This document shows positions 50,316 through 59,466 of a stretch of 64,000 nt of DNA, piece after piece. The notes beneath the pieces were generated by a model that was not told the origin of the DNA, did no database searches, and was given only the letters and a program-made list of their open reading frames with translations. A program made the translations under genes and the position numbers. The stretch spans positions 62,001 through 126,000 of the forward strand of contig NW_005179026.1 in NCBI RefSeq assembly GCF_000350225.1, read 5' to 3'. Source of the DNA: Chondrus crispus. Lineage: Eukaryota; Rhodophyta; Florideophyceae; Gigartinales; Gigartinaceae. How positions within the stretch are numbered: the stretch's first letter is position 1; each line of letters begins with the position of its first letter.

Positions 50316-52178
50316 TCAGCCTTTCTGTCCCTGTACAAGTTCGAACCACCGCACAGTTAAAACGATATTGTTGCTATTTGCATTCTCAACATGTTCAATT
50401 CTTCCCAACCAAAATGGTGTCACTTCGGTCACGTTTGATCCGCAATTCACAGTCACCATGCTGCCCCTATCATATGAGCACGTGTCCTCCAGTGCCAATT
50501 CGCTTTCCAAATCATCATGTGATGCCTCAACTTCGCCGCAATCATCGCAAAAAGAAGCAAAATGCTGGAAGTCCCACTCTGGCGGGGCGGACTCCTTGCT
50601 TTCCATTGAGTCTATTTCAGAAAGAAGTGATAAAACATTTTCTCTGCATCCAATTATATTCTCTGTCACATTTATACGCTTGCGATACGCCCTGATGTCA
50701 ACTTTGGAGGGCTTATTTGTTTGTATGACTGGTGGTTTTGTCATATCTGGAGCAAAATGGAGGAAAGAACCAATGAATCCCTCGGTTCTATCAAGTTTCT
50801 GAAGCGCTTCCCTCTTTTCCACCATTTTGTACCCGACCGGGCAGGTAACATGAGCACCACCTCCTTCGAGCTCATGAGAATCATCCCGCTCGAAGACAAA
50901 CTTTCTGAATGCGAGCATGTTGTTAATTCTCGACGCAACTGCACTTTGTTTATCACAAGCACCTGAAAAATTGTTCATCCCAGAGACGCGGCTAGCATGT
51001 ATGTTGTTTTGTACTGACGCGGAGTTTCCCCCTTGACTTTCAACAATGTGCCTGTGAAGTTCCGAAACACAGGCTGTATTCCTATCCCGCATGAAGACAG
51101 AAATTCGACTGAATCGGCGGTCAATGTCCTCATGTGTGTGCCCAACCGGTAAAAAGTTAACAACAATGTGGTTGAAGAGCCCTTTATGCACCATGTAATC
51201 ACAAAATGCAAAAAAGAAGCGATTCTTGTTGTCTTTTGATGTATTATCCATCTGAACATTCAGCTCTTTCGGAAAACAACTCATACCTTGAGCTCTTTTT
51301 GCATCTCGCAACAGAAAAAGTGAGCGACATAGCGCATCAATTGTCTGATTCGCACCTGAGGGGATGTTGTCGGCTGACGTGAAAAAACAAACGAAATGCT
51401 GTCCAGAAAGTGCCCCGTGATAGCAAACACCAGTGACCTTCTGCCTTAGAGGCTTCCCCGTATCTCTTTTTGTCGTCGTGTAGAAGCGCGGTAGTCCAAA
51501 CTTCGCCCCGTCAGTAATTACAGAAAGAATTTCCTGGGGCCTTTCAATTGCGTTTGACTGAATGAGTCTATGTGCTCGCTCAGAGTGGATTTGCTGCAGA
51601 TGTGCGCGGAATCCTTTCTTAAGTTTTTCTCTAGATTTTTCGTATCCTGTTTTCCTAGTAATTGACAGCAGACCCTCCTTAAAGCTTGTGCACGTGTCAC
51701 AAACGGATAAGACGTGTCTTCGTCTACACTTGATATGTGAGGCATACCGTTTCCAAGTTTCGTAAAAGTGAGAAGAAGAGCACGCTCGACGGCCATACAT
51801 CCCTTCATTTTCTCGAAACAGCGTGTAAACCAGGTATTTATTTCCATGTGGGAGGTGCCGCTCGATGCTGTGCGGCATTTCATCTCCAAGATCGTCTGCC
51901 AGGGCTCGCAGGAATGAAATCACCGAGGATTTTTTAGTTGAGCTCCCATCCGATCCCCCCATTCTCTCGGGGAGGCAGGAAGCGTTCGCTGAAAGTAGTT
52001 GCATGACATTGGAAATCATGGTCCTTGACACGTCCAGAGTGTCAATCACCATTCTCCAACAAACGTGCCAGCCGTCACAGTAGAAGTATCGCCGTGAGCG
52101 CTGTGGATCCAGAACGATTAGATCGACGAGGCGTGCCTTTCTTTCATCACGAGAAATTGACACGAAATTCTCTCGCAT
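50316..52178 (-). CDS. DUF7869-like protein, probably mobile-element derived
   Basis: 620 intact codons. A Cys/His cluster near 150-175 (HIKCRRRHVLSVCDTCTSF) may bind zinc. The core has an acidic-residue pattern resembling an RNase H-like fold (SVITDGAKFGLP, LNVQMDNTSKDNKNRFFFAF, NFLPVGHTHEDIDRRFSRIS). The DNxxxDNKN...FLPVGHTHEDID block is the hallmark of DUF7869 proteins, common as multicopy genes in metazoa, oomycetes and algae. The C-terminus (SMVTVNCGSNVTEVTPFWLG, IVLTVRWFEL) resembles a BAH/Tudor-like reader. It diverges from the ParB/methyltransferase-like ORF at 53052 across an 870-bp spacer. A transposase role is plausible but unproven. Confidence 0.65.
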   Translation of the reverse strand: MRENFVSISRDERKARLVDLIVLDPQRSRRYFYCDGWHVCWRMVIDTLDVSRTMISNVMQLLSANASCLPERMGGSDGSSTKKSSVISFLRALADDLGDEMPHSIERHLPHGNKYLVYTLFRENEGMYGRRACSSSHFYETWKRYASHIKCRRRHVLSVCDTCTSFKEGLLSITRKTGYEKSREKLKKGFRAHLQQIHSERAHRLIQSNAIERPQEILSVITDGAKFGLPRFYTTTKRDTGKPLRQKVTGVCYHGALSGQHFVCFFTSADNIPSGANQTIDALCRSLFLLRDAKRAQGMSCFPKELNVQMDNTSKDNKNRFFFAFCDYMVHKGLFNHIVVNFLPVGHTHEDIDRRFSRISVFMRDRNTACVSELHRHIVESQGGNSASVQNNIHASRVSGMNNFSGACDKQSAVASRINNMLAFRKFVFERDDSHELEGGGAHVTCPVGYKMVEKREALQKLDRTEGFIGSFLHFAPDMTKPPVIQTNKPSKVDIRAYRKRINVTENIIGCRENVLSLLSEIDSMESKESAPPEWDFQHFASFCDDCGEVEASHDDLESELALEDTCSYDRGSMVTVNCGSNVTEVTPFWLGRIEHVENANSNNIVLTVRWFELVQGQKG

Positions 52179-53051
52179 TGACCTACACTTCTCTGTACCG
52201 ACTTCGAAGACGCAAAGACCCTTTCAACAGCGTTTTGGCATCCAATTGTTGATATTCATGATGGATTGGCGTCGTGTCTTCTGTAATCGCGACTTCAATG
52301 ATTTACAGTTGAGCGCGATTGGAACTTTTGATAGCGGAGGAGGATCGTCTAAGGTCGTCATGATATCGCTGTATGTGAAGGTCTCTCGGGTTCAACGCTT
52401 CAGGTAGTAATGACGAACCTGCAAGTATGGACTGTGTGCAAGCACGCACTGCGGTGTGGGATCAAAAATGTGCAGCCGAACGACTACATATCCTGTACTG
52501 GTATTCGGCTGGAAGCCAAAAGTCAGCTGCCCGGATCACTGTGGTCTGTTTTCAAAATAGTAGACGTCAGGAAACTATATCAGATTCCTCTGCTGTGCTT
52601 TTAATTTTTTTCTGAAGGTTACACTTCCAATTGTTTATCAAAGTCCTTTTCTACGCCTGTCAAATGCCTTGACAGTGACAAATATTTGCCTTTACCAAGC
52701 AAGTATTGCGATTCCTAAGCAAAACATTTCGTCAAAAGACGCGAAATCATGGTAGAGCAACAGGAATTTGCTCAAGTGGGTGACTGATATCTATATCATC
52801 TGCCTTACCCCTAACCTTTCCGAAACTCTCACATTCCATCGATCTGTTCAAATGTTTGAACTCAATGTTCAAATCTTCGGAATGAGCGGTGATTCTCTCA
52901 TTCGCCTGCGATGGTTTTTGTGCCTACACAAAACAACATTCTAAACAATTGCCCCGTACCCGAAGCCTTTGCTGAAGTCACAAGACTCGCGGCATTGCCT
53001 TTTACGATAGCCAAATCCTGCAACTAAAGCGAGGCAGAAAGTCTTGCAGTC
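52179..53051. promoter_or_regulatory. Divergent intergenic region
   Basis: 873 bp between two outward-reading ORFs, so both promoters should lie here. I see no clear TATA box; small ORFs at 52410-52615 show no similarity. Confidence 0.35.
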
Positions 53052-54695
53052 ATGAAGGTTTCAGGAAGTGAGGTTACGAGTGATACTGTGACTGAATACG
53101 TCGATTCGCGTAAAATTGTCAATCTCTGGTACTCCAGGCCAATTCTTCCTCAAGATGAAGATATTGTCAGAGAAGGGTTTCTGCAAAATGGATACATCGG
53201 CACTTATCTCATATCATGTCGAGTGGCTACTGTTCCTGAAATACAGCTACTCTTTGAGAGAGAGCCACATTGCTACACGCCTGGAAAGGCATCAGAAGTG
53301 GCACGAGCAGTGATAAGAGAAGAAACAGATGGACGCGCTGGAGGGTATCGCTTTTGTTATGATGGACACATCCGCAAAAGAGTAGCGGTACAGCTAATGG
53401 AGGACGGGGTTTTGATGAAGGATTTCAAGTTGAAAGGTGAATTGGTAATGTCGATGCCAGCCCAAGATGAGATTGCGTATGGACTTTCGAGAAATGCTCT
53501 TCACTCTTTCTGTGTCCCGCTCTCTTTCCTCGCAACGCTCCTACGCTGCCACGAATACGACGTTGAACTGAATACCTGGTTGAGCCAAAGGCGGCAAAAA
53601 TGTTTATCAGCGACCGAAGTTGCCCATCGCCTGGTGTCAAGTACTGCAAGAGGGGTTCAGGATGACAAAGTTATGAGCAAACAGACTGACACCAAGCGCC
53701 AAATCTTGGGAGTTGCTCGCAAGCTTCCCATTTCTACAGTTGACTACTTACGGGATTTCATGTGCAATGATGATGGAGGCTTGCAAGTTGCGTTCACATT
53801 GGCAAATTTGCGAGCAATTCCCAAAAGAGTGACGGCAGAGGAATATTTAATGTTGGTGAAACGATTTATCAGGTATTATCAAGATTGCTTGCCTTCTCCG
53901 AAGCCGCTTCTCCCCAAAGATGTTTCGACACAGTTGGTGCAGTTACGCCAAGCAATTCAAGAGCTTGAAAAATTCAAAACCCTTTGTGATTACGACGAAA
54001 TCCCCAATGAGATCACCACAATTGCAGAAAGAATGACGTGTACGCAGCTGCTGGATATCCAAATGCAGGAACATGCGTTCAGCAAGCACCTTATACAACC
54101 ACTTGAAACTGCTTGCAGAAATCTGGTGCCAAATGGGACTAACCATTTGGAAATCGCCCGAAAAAGATTGCAACAAATACCTCAAGAGAACAGTGAGCAC
54201 TCAGATACACATAAACATCCTGCGATTGATTCAGAACTATCATCTCCAGGTACCTCAGAGAATGGAAGCTCAAAAGACGGTGAAGAGGAGGACTCTGCGG
54301 CCAAAGCATCCCTCTCATCGCACATTCAATACTCAGGCGGGCCCTGTGAACGGCACAATGAGAGACCAGTTGAATCAGGTGCAGAGGCAGCGTCAGTAAT
54401 TGAGGCATCTCAATTATTACCGGTTGGGTGGAAGATTGTACAGGCTGCACTTGAGGACTTCATGACACAACACAATGAGTGGAAAATGGTGCAGGGGAAA
54501 GCCGATATGGTCATGACTGTTCTACAAGATGATGAATCTAATGAGAACTGCCTGAAACAGGTTGTACGTCACTGCGGTATGGCGATGAAACAGAGCGGCG
54601 TGTGCTATATCGTGTGCAATTTTATTCACTTCTCCAAGCTTTTTTCAGTTGTATGTGCAGAGGGCATGGAAATGATGAAGCATCCCATGCTTTAA
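53052..54695 (+). CDS. ParB-like domain protein with methyltransferase-like C-terminal half (part 1)
   Basis: 547 codons. N-terminal 180 residues fit a ParB/Srx fold: NLWYSRPILPQDEDIVREGF, the signature box YDGHIRKRVAVQLMEDG (about residue 103), and QDEIAYGLSRNALHSFCVPL. A helix-rich region follows (LSATEVAHRLVSS, TVDYLRDFMC), as in ParB/KorB DNA-binding parts. After a polar linker (380-450) comes GKADMVMTVLQDD...KQSGVCYIVCNF, placed like motif IV of beta-class DNA aminomethyltransferases but lacking DPPY. Ends at TAA 54693-54695, after which the frame stays open to 55388. ParB-methyltransferase fusions are typical of phages and plasmids, so this is odd in a eukaryote. Confidence 0.55.
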   Translation: MKVSGSEVTSDTVTEYVDSRKIVNLWYSRPILPQDEDIVREGFLQNGYIGTYLISCRVATVPEIQLLFEREPHCYTPGKASEVARAVIREETDGRAGGYRFCYDGHIRKRVAVQLMEDGVLMKDFKLKGELVMSMPAQDEIAYGLSRNALHSFCVPLSFLATLLRCHEYDVELNTWLSQRRQKCLSATEVAHRLVSSTARGVQDDKVMSKQTDTKRQILGVARKLPISTVDYLRDFMCNDDGGLQVAFTLANLRAIPKRVTAEEYLMLVKRFIRYYQDCLPSPKPLLPKDVSTQLVQLRQAIQELEKFKTLCDYDEIPNEITTIAERMTCTQLLDIQMQEHAFSKHLIQPLETACRNLVPNGTNHLEIARKRLQQIPQENSEHSDTHKHPAIDSELSSPGTSENGSSKDGEEEDSAAKASLSSHIQYSGGPCERHNERPVESGAEAASVIEASQLLPVGWKIVQAALEDFMTQHNEWKMVQGKADMVMTVLQDDESNENCLKQVVRHCGMAMKQSGVCYIVCNFIHFSKLFSVVCAEGMEMMKHPML

Positions 54696-55388
54696 ATACA
54701 AGATCCGTCAACAATCAAGAAAAAGACATTATCACAGCACCCGCAAGAGTCAGGCTTCATCGCAGCAGTATTCTGGAGATCCCCAGATCGCAGGCAAAAG
54801 CATCATTACTCATATGCAAAAGGTTACAGAAGCTCAACTCTTCCGTCGTGGGTGAACTGTGTCACAAACGTACAACAATCGCGAAATCCCCTCTGCTGTG
54901 AACAAGGCAAAATCCTTAAAGTTAGAGACATTGAAAAGGATCTCAGTGTATCTATTCTCGAGCAGTGGTGCAAACCTGCAGGTATCTGTTATAATCCTAG
55001 AGCAGGCTCCATGTCCATGGGTTTGGCATGTTTGGACTTAGGTATCCAATACGTCGCGTTAGAACATGACTCGGAAATTTTCAGAGCGGCAAAAAGGAGG
55101 TTAGTCGCATCTGTTCAAGACCAAGCCTTCAAGCGAAGGAAACTGGAGCAATGTACTCGGAGAGGAATAAAGGAAACCGACAATGAAAAGGAGAAAGAAG
55201 GAATGTTCTGTGCGATTGGGGAGAAGCATTGTCGCTTTCCGGGATTGAAAACTTCGTTTTCGTGCACAGCATGCGGCGTAGGAATGCATGACCTATGTGA
55301 CTGGGCCAAAATCGTGAGAAACATAAGCGTCGAGCTACGAGAAATGGTTGCGGTTTGCTCGGAGAAGTGCTTTGCATTGGAGAAATGA
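54696..55388 (+). CDS. Continuation of the ParB/methyltransferase-like frame (AdoMet-site and zinc tail)
   Basis: Same frame as the preceding ORF, separated by a single TAA. SGFIAAVFWRSPDRRQKHHY and WCKPAGICYNPRAGSMS...GLACLDLGIQYVALEHDSE...RAAKRRL match the C-terminal half of permuted DNA methyltransferases (target-site region, then motif I, normally DPFxGSGT and E/D at the end of the next strand). NPRAGSMS is a degenerate motif I, so catalysis is doubtful. The end has a Cys/His cluster CTACGVGMHDLCDW...CSEKC, possibly a PHD-like zinc site. Either readthrough, a recent nonsense mutation or a sequencing error separates the halves. Confidence 0.5.
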   Translation: MQDPSTIKKKTLSQHPQESGFIAAVFWRSPDRRQKHHYSYAKGYRSSTLPSWVNCVTNVQQSRNPLCCEQGKILKVRDIEKDLSVSILEQWCKPAGICYNPRAGSMSMGLACLDLGIQYVALEHDSEIFRAAKRRLVASVQDQAFKRRKLEQCTRRGIKETDNEKEKEGMFCAIGEKHCRFPGLKTSFSCTACGVGMHDLCDWAKIVRNISVELREMVAVCSEKCFALEK

Positions 55389-55536
55389 GTCCATTTCTTC
55401 GAAATGGCCGTCTCTTTGGTCCTACATCTACCCTACATTACATCAGCAAGCTGCAGTTGAAAGCGGCGGACAAATGCCGCGTGAGAGGGTTTGTTGCTGT
55501 TCCTCGTAGTCTTCAAGATTTTCTGGAAGCCGTGGA

Positions 55537-55576
55537 CACTTTATAAAGTGACATCTCGCGTATACGCGAGATGTCA
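55537..55576. repeat. Two overlapping perfect palindromes behind the ParB/methyltransferase frame
   Basis: CACTTTATAAAGTG (14 bp, 55537-55550) overlaps by two bases a 28-bp perfect palindrome 55549-55576 with half-site TGACATCTCGCGTA. They lie 150 bp after the stop at 55388 and directly after a small open frame (LKAADKCRVRGFVAVP) that may be a frameshifted C-terminus. Possible roles: operator or parS-like site for the ParB domain, an RNA hairpin, or the terminus of a mobile unit. Confidence 0.6.
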
Positions 55577-55975
55577 TGGACAAGCTCTCTCCTAAATCTA
55601 AAAGATGGAATCCTTCATATCGTCTTGCAACCCATTCTTCGATCTGACATAATATTGATAAAAGATACCGCGGATTGCAAGCCTTTATAAAATGACAAGG
55701 GCAACGGCGCCTTCTTCGTCTTTTCTAAAACTACCTGAGGCAGACACCGGACAATGTTGCCTTCAGTCATTCTCCTCGCAACTGAACAAGAACACAAACC
55801 ACAGTTTCGCAGTTTGACATGGCGAAATTGCGCGGAACGAGACTACGAGAGTAGCGCTAAACTCCCTAGCAGAAAAATGAATAATTTGGGAGTGCAGCTA
55901 CAGTGCAATGTGATATTTTTAGCATATTTGAGTCAGAGTGCTCTACCCTCATCCCAAGAGCACACTCCCCCGTGT
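55577..55975. other. No gene seen
   Basis: AT-rich spacer; a plus-strand frame starting 55754 runs through it into GC-rich DNA but resembles nothing. Confidence 0.35.
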
Positions 55976-57230
55976 TCACACATCATCGGCGCCCTGGATA
56001 CCATTGCCCCTGCCGTACCCCCGCTCGACCACGGGCCCGATTCCGCTGCCCTCGGCCTCCCGCTCGCCCTGTTCGGACACGGCGATGGCGTCATTCTCCA
56101 GCCGTACGCCCCACTGCCGCTCGTGGCAGAGCTCATTCCGAATCAATCTAGGAGGGCCTGCCGTATAGGCACCTCGCATAACGTGGGCTTGCAACTCTCG
56201 TCGACCGCCGCCTCGGCCGGGAAGAAGGCCGCCGCCGCGAAGACGGAGTCTCCGCTCGTGCAGACTGCCCACGCATTTTTGCAAAAGTCTAGCTCCACGC
56301 CGACGCGGCCTTCGGGGAAGCCCACGCCCAAGTAGCAGACGCCGATTCGCGGCTCGAAGAGCTCTTCTGTCCCAGTGTCGTCGACGCCGTCGCCGGGGAA
56401 TGGAGACACTTGTCGTTTGTCTACGCCCGGGAAACCGTCCCCGGTTCCAAGCGCCCAGACAGCCTCCACGGAACGGCGGAGTGCCTATTGTGGACGCACT
56501 GGTCAATTTGACGACGGGCAAGGTGTCGGTGTCGGTGAGTATCGAGCCGCTGTGTCGCATTACGTGCGTCGAGCGGCGATTCATGCGCGACTTGACTTTT
56601 TCGGCGGGCACGTCATCCGCGTCTGTCTCGTCGTCGGGGGCGTATGTCGGGCTGGATGACTACATTCGTAGACGGTTGCGTGAGTACCTGAATTTGCTTT
56701 TTGCGATCGGTGGCGTCGGTTGAGGGGGTGCTCGGGGGACCGTTAGGCGGCGAAACTTGGAGCTCTGAAATGGTCGACGAGATGAATGTCTCACCGTTTG
56801 AGCTGTACAATAAGCAGTTTGTCAAGACGTAGATGAAGACGAGGAATGCGGCGCAATGGCCTTGGCGTTGCTCGTTGCAGGGGATGACATTCCAGCCTCC
56901 GACAAAGCCAGAGCTGTATGAGTCGCCTGCGGATGAATCCATACTACAGGTCGACCGGGTTGCAGCGAGTCTGTCCGGATTGCGTCCGAACGTGGCCCAT
57001 CTCGGGCGCCTGTCGAGTTTAGTCTCTTTTCGGGCCGCGGCGGGACTGTCGGGTTTCTTCAAAAGAATCGAACAAGAAGTTGTCAAGATCGATACTGCGG
57101 TCGGGGTGGCGAGCAACCCCTCAACACCTAGAGCTTCAGCGTCACCGGCACCGACAGGGAATCTGGACAGGGAAGAGGACTGTTTAAAGACCGAATCAGC
57201 TCCGGGATGAGAGGCTTTAACTGGTTTCAT
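55976..57230 (-). pseudogene. Unresolved GC-rich host-like gene, possibly membrane protein
   Basis: On the minus strand an ORF from 57230 (MKPVKASHPGADSVFKQSSS) has a hydrophobic segment CAAFLVFIYVLTNCLLY, then moves to a second frame (DDETDADDVPAEKVKSRMNR) and a third (TGTEELFEPRIGVCYLGVGF, LDFCKNAWAVCTSGDSVF). Between the first two frames GTACTC...TGTAG could be a 28-nt intron that keeps phase; this may be chance. The plus strand also has a plausible frame at 56400-56723 (VSVSIEPLCRITCVERRFMR). I cannot decide the strand or name the product. Confidence 0.25.
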
Positions 57231-57470
57231 GGAGCTCAGGAGTTTTTACATATCGATTAACTAATAACGTTTTGTATATATCTATTCACCAAGTCAATTC
57301 CTTGACAGTGAAAGTCGACTATTGTAAGAGAAAGGCCGCGGGGGAGACGATTGGGTGTTTGACAACGGAAAGCATAATAACGAAAGGCTCACTTGATAGG
57401 TTTTCCGGCTTGATTGTACAATTGTACAACGAAGCAAGTCACGTGCAAAGTTCAGGTTTGGTTGCGTGTC
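57231..57470. other. Spacer
   Basis: AT-rich; nothing recognised. Confidence 0.4.
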
Positions 57471-58370
57471 TCACAGACGCAAGGCCTGAAGCCTATCCTC
57501 AACGGTGAGTGCGATCCATTCCGAGGACGAAGGTGCCCATTGCAAGTTGCTAATGGAGGCAACGGCGCAATGCGACAGGGCCGGATCATCGACGCGCTTT
57601 GAGAGGCTGGAGATGTTCCAGATAAGTGCCAGGCAGCCGTCCCCCCCCCCGGACGCGAGGCTGACGGCCGAGCGCGGACCCCAGGTGATGGCGCTGACGC
57701 AGTTCTTCGAGGTTTCCAAATGGTGGTCGATGACGGTGACGGGCAAGGATGGCTGGCGGATGTCCAGGATGATGAACTTGGGCGAGTCCATTTCGACGGT
57801 GGCGAGGCAGTTGGGGTTGCGTCTGTGAAAGCGCGGTCGCAGCAGGGGCGTCATGTCGGGCGACTCGTCGATGATGCATAATCTTCGAGCCAAGGCTCCG
57901 GGGGCCCTCGTGATGGCGTGGGCAAGGGCGACATTGTCGTTGTGTCGTCGGCGGACGGACGGACGACGACCAGGGCGCTGCGTAGCAGCTCGCGGCGCTC
58001 GTGCGCGAACAGACGGTCCATGGGGTTGGTGGACTTGCGCAGATGGCGCGGCGTCAGCCTGGAGGCGACGAGGCACTTCGAGATGGACGCCTGCACAGAG
58101 GCCGGGAGCGCGACGGCTTCGAGCGGCACGGGCGAGCAGAGGACGCGCCGTTGCGACCGCAGGCTGGAAAGGGAGGCCAATTTTGGAGGGAGCGGGGGTG
58201 GGCGCGGTGTGGACGGTCGGGTCGCGAGCGGCGGTAGCACTTGCGCAGCGGTATAGATACGGCAGCGGCGGCCGACGCGCCGGCGGCCGATGGCAAGCGC
58301 GCGGGCGACGCCAAACGGACGGGCGTCGGTGAGGTGGGCGGGCTACCCGGGCGGGAGCTGCAGCAGGCAT
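57471..58370 (-). pseudogene. TTG1/DCAF7-type WD40 protein, C-terminal part clear, N-terminal part doubtful
   Basis: The last 125 codons align along their length with the C-terminus of DCAF7/WDR68/TTG1: IIDESPDMTPLL, PNCLATVEMDSPKFIILDIR, CVSAITWGP, GDGCLALIWNISSLSK, DPALSHCAVASISNLQWAPS and EWIALTVEDRLQALRL. These proteins are beta-propeller adaptors for CUL4 ligases and kinases or bHLH-MYB complexes. Upstream of about 57860 the open frame becomes Pro/Arg-rich and WD40-like pieces (FAHERRELL) lie in other frames, so the first half is frameshifted, spliced or lost. A run of ten cytosines at about 57642-57651 lies in the good part without breaking it. Confidence 0.7.
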
Positions 58371-58790
58371 GGTCGAAGCGATGCGGGCGGGCGCGGTGAC
58401 AAGCCCCCAGGGAGTCTCCGAAAATTAATTTTTGTGTCATAGTCATATTTTTCTTTTTGTACACTCGCTCTGCGGGCGGTCTGTGTCCAGCGCGCGGCAC
58501 ACCAGCGCGCGGCGCAGCGCAGCGGGATGTGATTTTTTATGTAATAAGGATATTTATTTCCATGGATCAGTATTATGACTCGGGCATACGTGCCACGCCG
58601 CGTCAGCGTGTGGCAAGTGAACAGCCTGCGCTCGCCCAAAAACGGATCGCTTGCCATCCTCTCTTGCACTTCCCCCAGTCGTTCTTCTCTTCCTTCTCCC
58701 GCCTTCACCCCTAGGGGCGAATTCGGGTGGTGATATTTACGGTTCCTATCGGCATCATTACTGCACTCGCCCATATCTTATCCATTTTCA
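58371..58790. other. No gene seen
   Basis: Mixed sequence between the WD40 and U1-70K remnants; contains short GCGCGC-rich words, no ORF of interest. Confidence 0.35.
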
Positions 58791-58799
58791 AGTCCTGCA

Positions 58800-59295
58800 G
58801 TGGTCCCCGCCGCAATGGAAGCTGCAGAGTTGTCCCGCGAGACGCCGTCGCCGCCTCGACCTTCTTCCCCTCTCCTCTCCCCCGAACCCCTCGATACGAA
58901 AATGGCTGATGAAAGTGAGAGCAAGCCGGAGACACCCTTTGAAACACCTGCTCAAAGAAGGCGGCGTGTTCGGAACGCCGCGTTGAAGAAGGCCTCGGAA
59001 ATCGTTAAAAACGAGAGGAGACCAGTGGGACCCAAAAAGCGACGATTCTGCAAAGACAAAAAGTGCGTATTGCACGCTGTTTGCTGCTGATCTGCCTTTT
59101 ACCATGGTGGAGAAGTCATTGCAGGATGCATTCGAGGCATATGGCCCTGTGGCAACTGTTATGCCATTAGATCGAGAGGGAGTTTTGAGAGACTACGCAT
59201 TTGTTGAGTTTGAACGAGAATGCGATATGAAGATTGCATAGCGAGAAGCGAACCGGATGAGGTCAGGAGGCCATCGCATTCTGGTAGATGTGTAA
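58800..59295 (+). pseudogene. U1 snRNP 70-kDa protein (SNRNP70) pseudogene
   Basis: The first frame reads ETPFETPAQRRRRVRNAALK and EIVKNER, matching the helix before the RRM of U1-70K. A frame change near 59015-59035 leads to WDPKSDDSAKTKSAYCTLF (family: WDPxxDPxAxGDxYKTLF), then EKSLQDAFEAYGPVATVMPL, REGVLRDYAFVEFERECDM and RSGGHRILVDV, the diagnostic end of the U1-70K RRM (FEYGPI, YAFIEYExERDM, VLVDVERG). A TAG at 59239-59241 replaces the usual Tyr, and TAA at 59293-59295 ends the frame ten bases before inverted-repeat arm B. At least one frameshift and one nonsense codon: pseudogene, cut off by the repeat. Confidence 0.8.
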
Positions 59296-59466
59296 AGGGG
59301 TCCAACTGTTAACGGTTGGCTGCCAAACAGGCTAGACGATCCGAACAATGTGTGCACGAGCAAGCGACGGAGTGAGAGGAGGGAGGCAAGGCCGAGACTA
59401 AAACATTAAGCGACAGGCTCTGAGAAGATGCCATGTCTTCTTCCTATACAAATATTTTATGCCCCA

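Noticed and set aside
44033-55388. Reassigned stop codons (TAA/TAG as sense)
   Set aside because: gypsy gag and pol, the DUF7869 frame and the H3-tail ORF end at ordinary stops, and the internal TAG codons replace different residues (Tyr in U1-70K, Leu in TPS). Decay fits better than a changed code.
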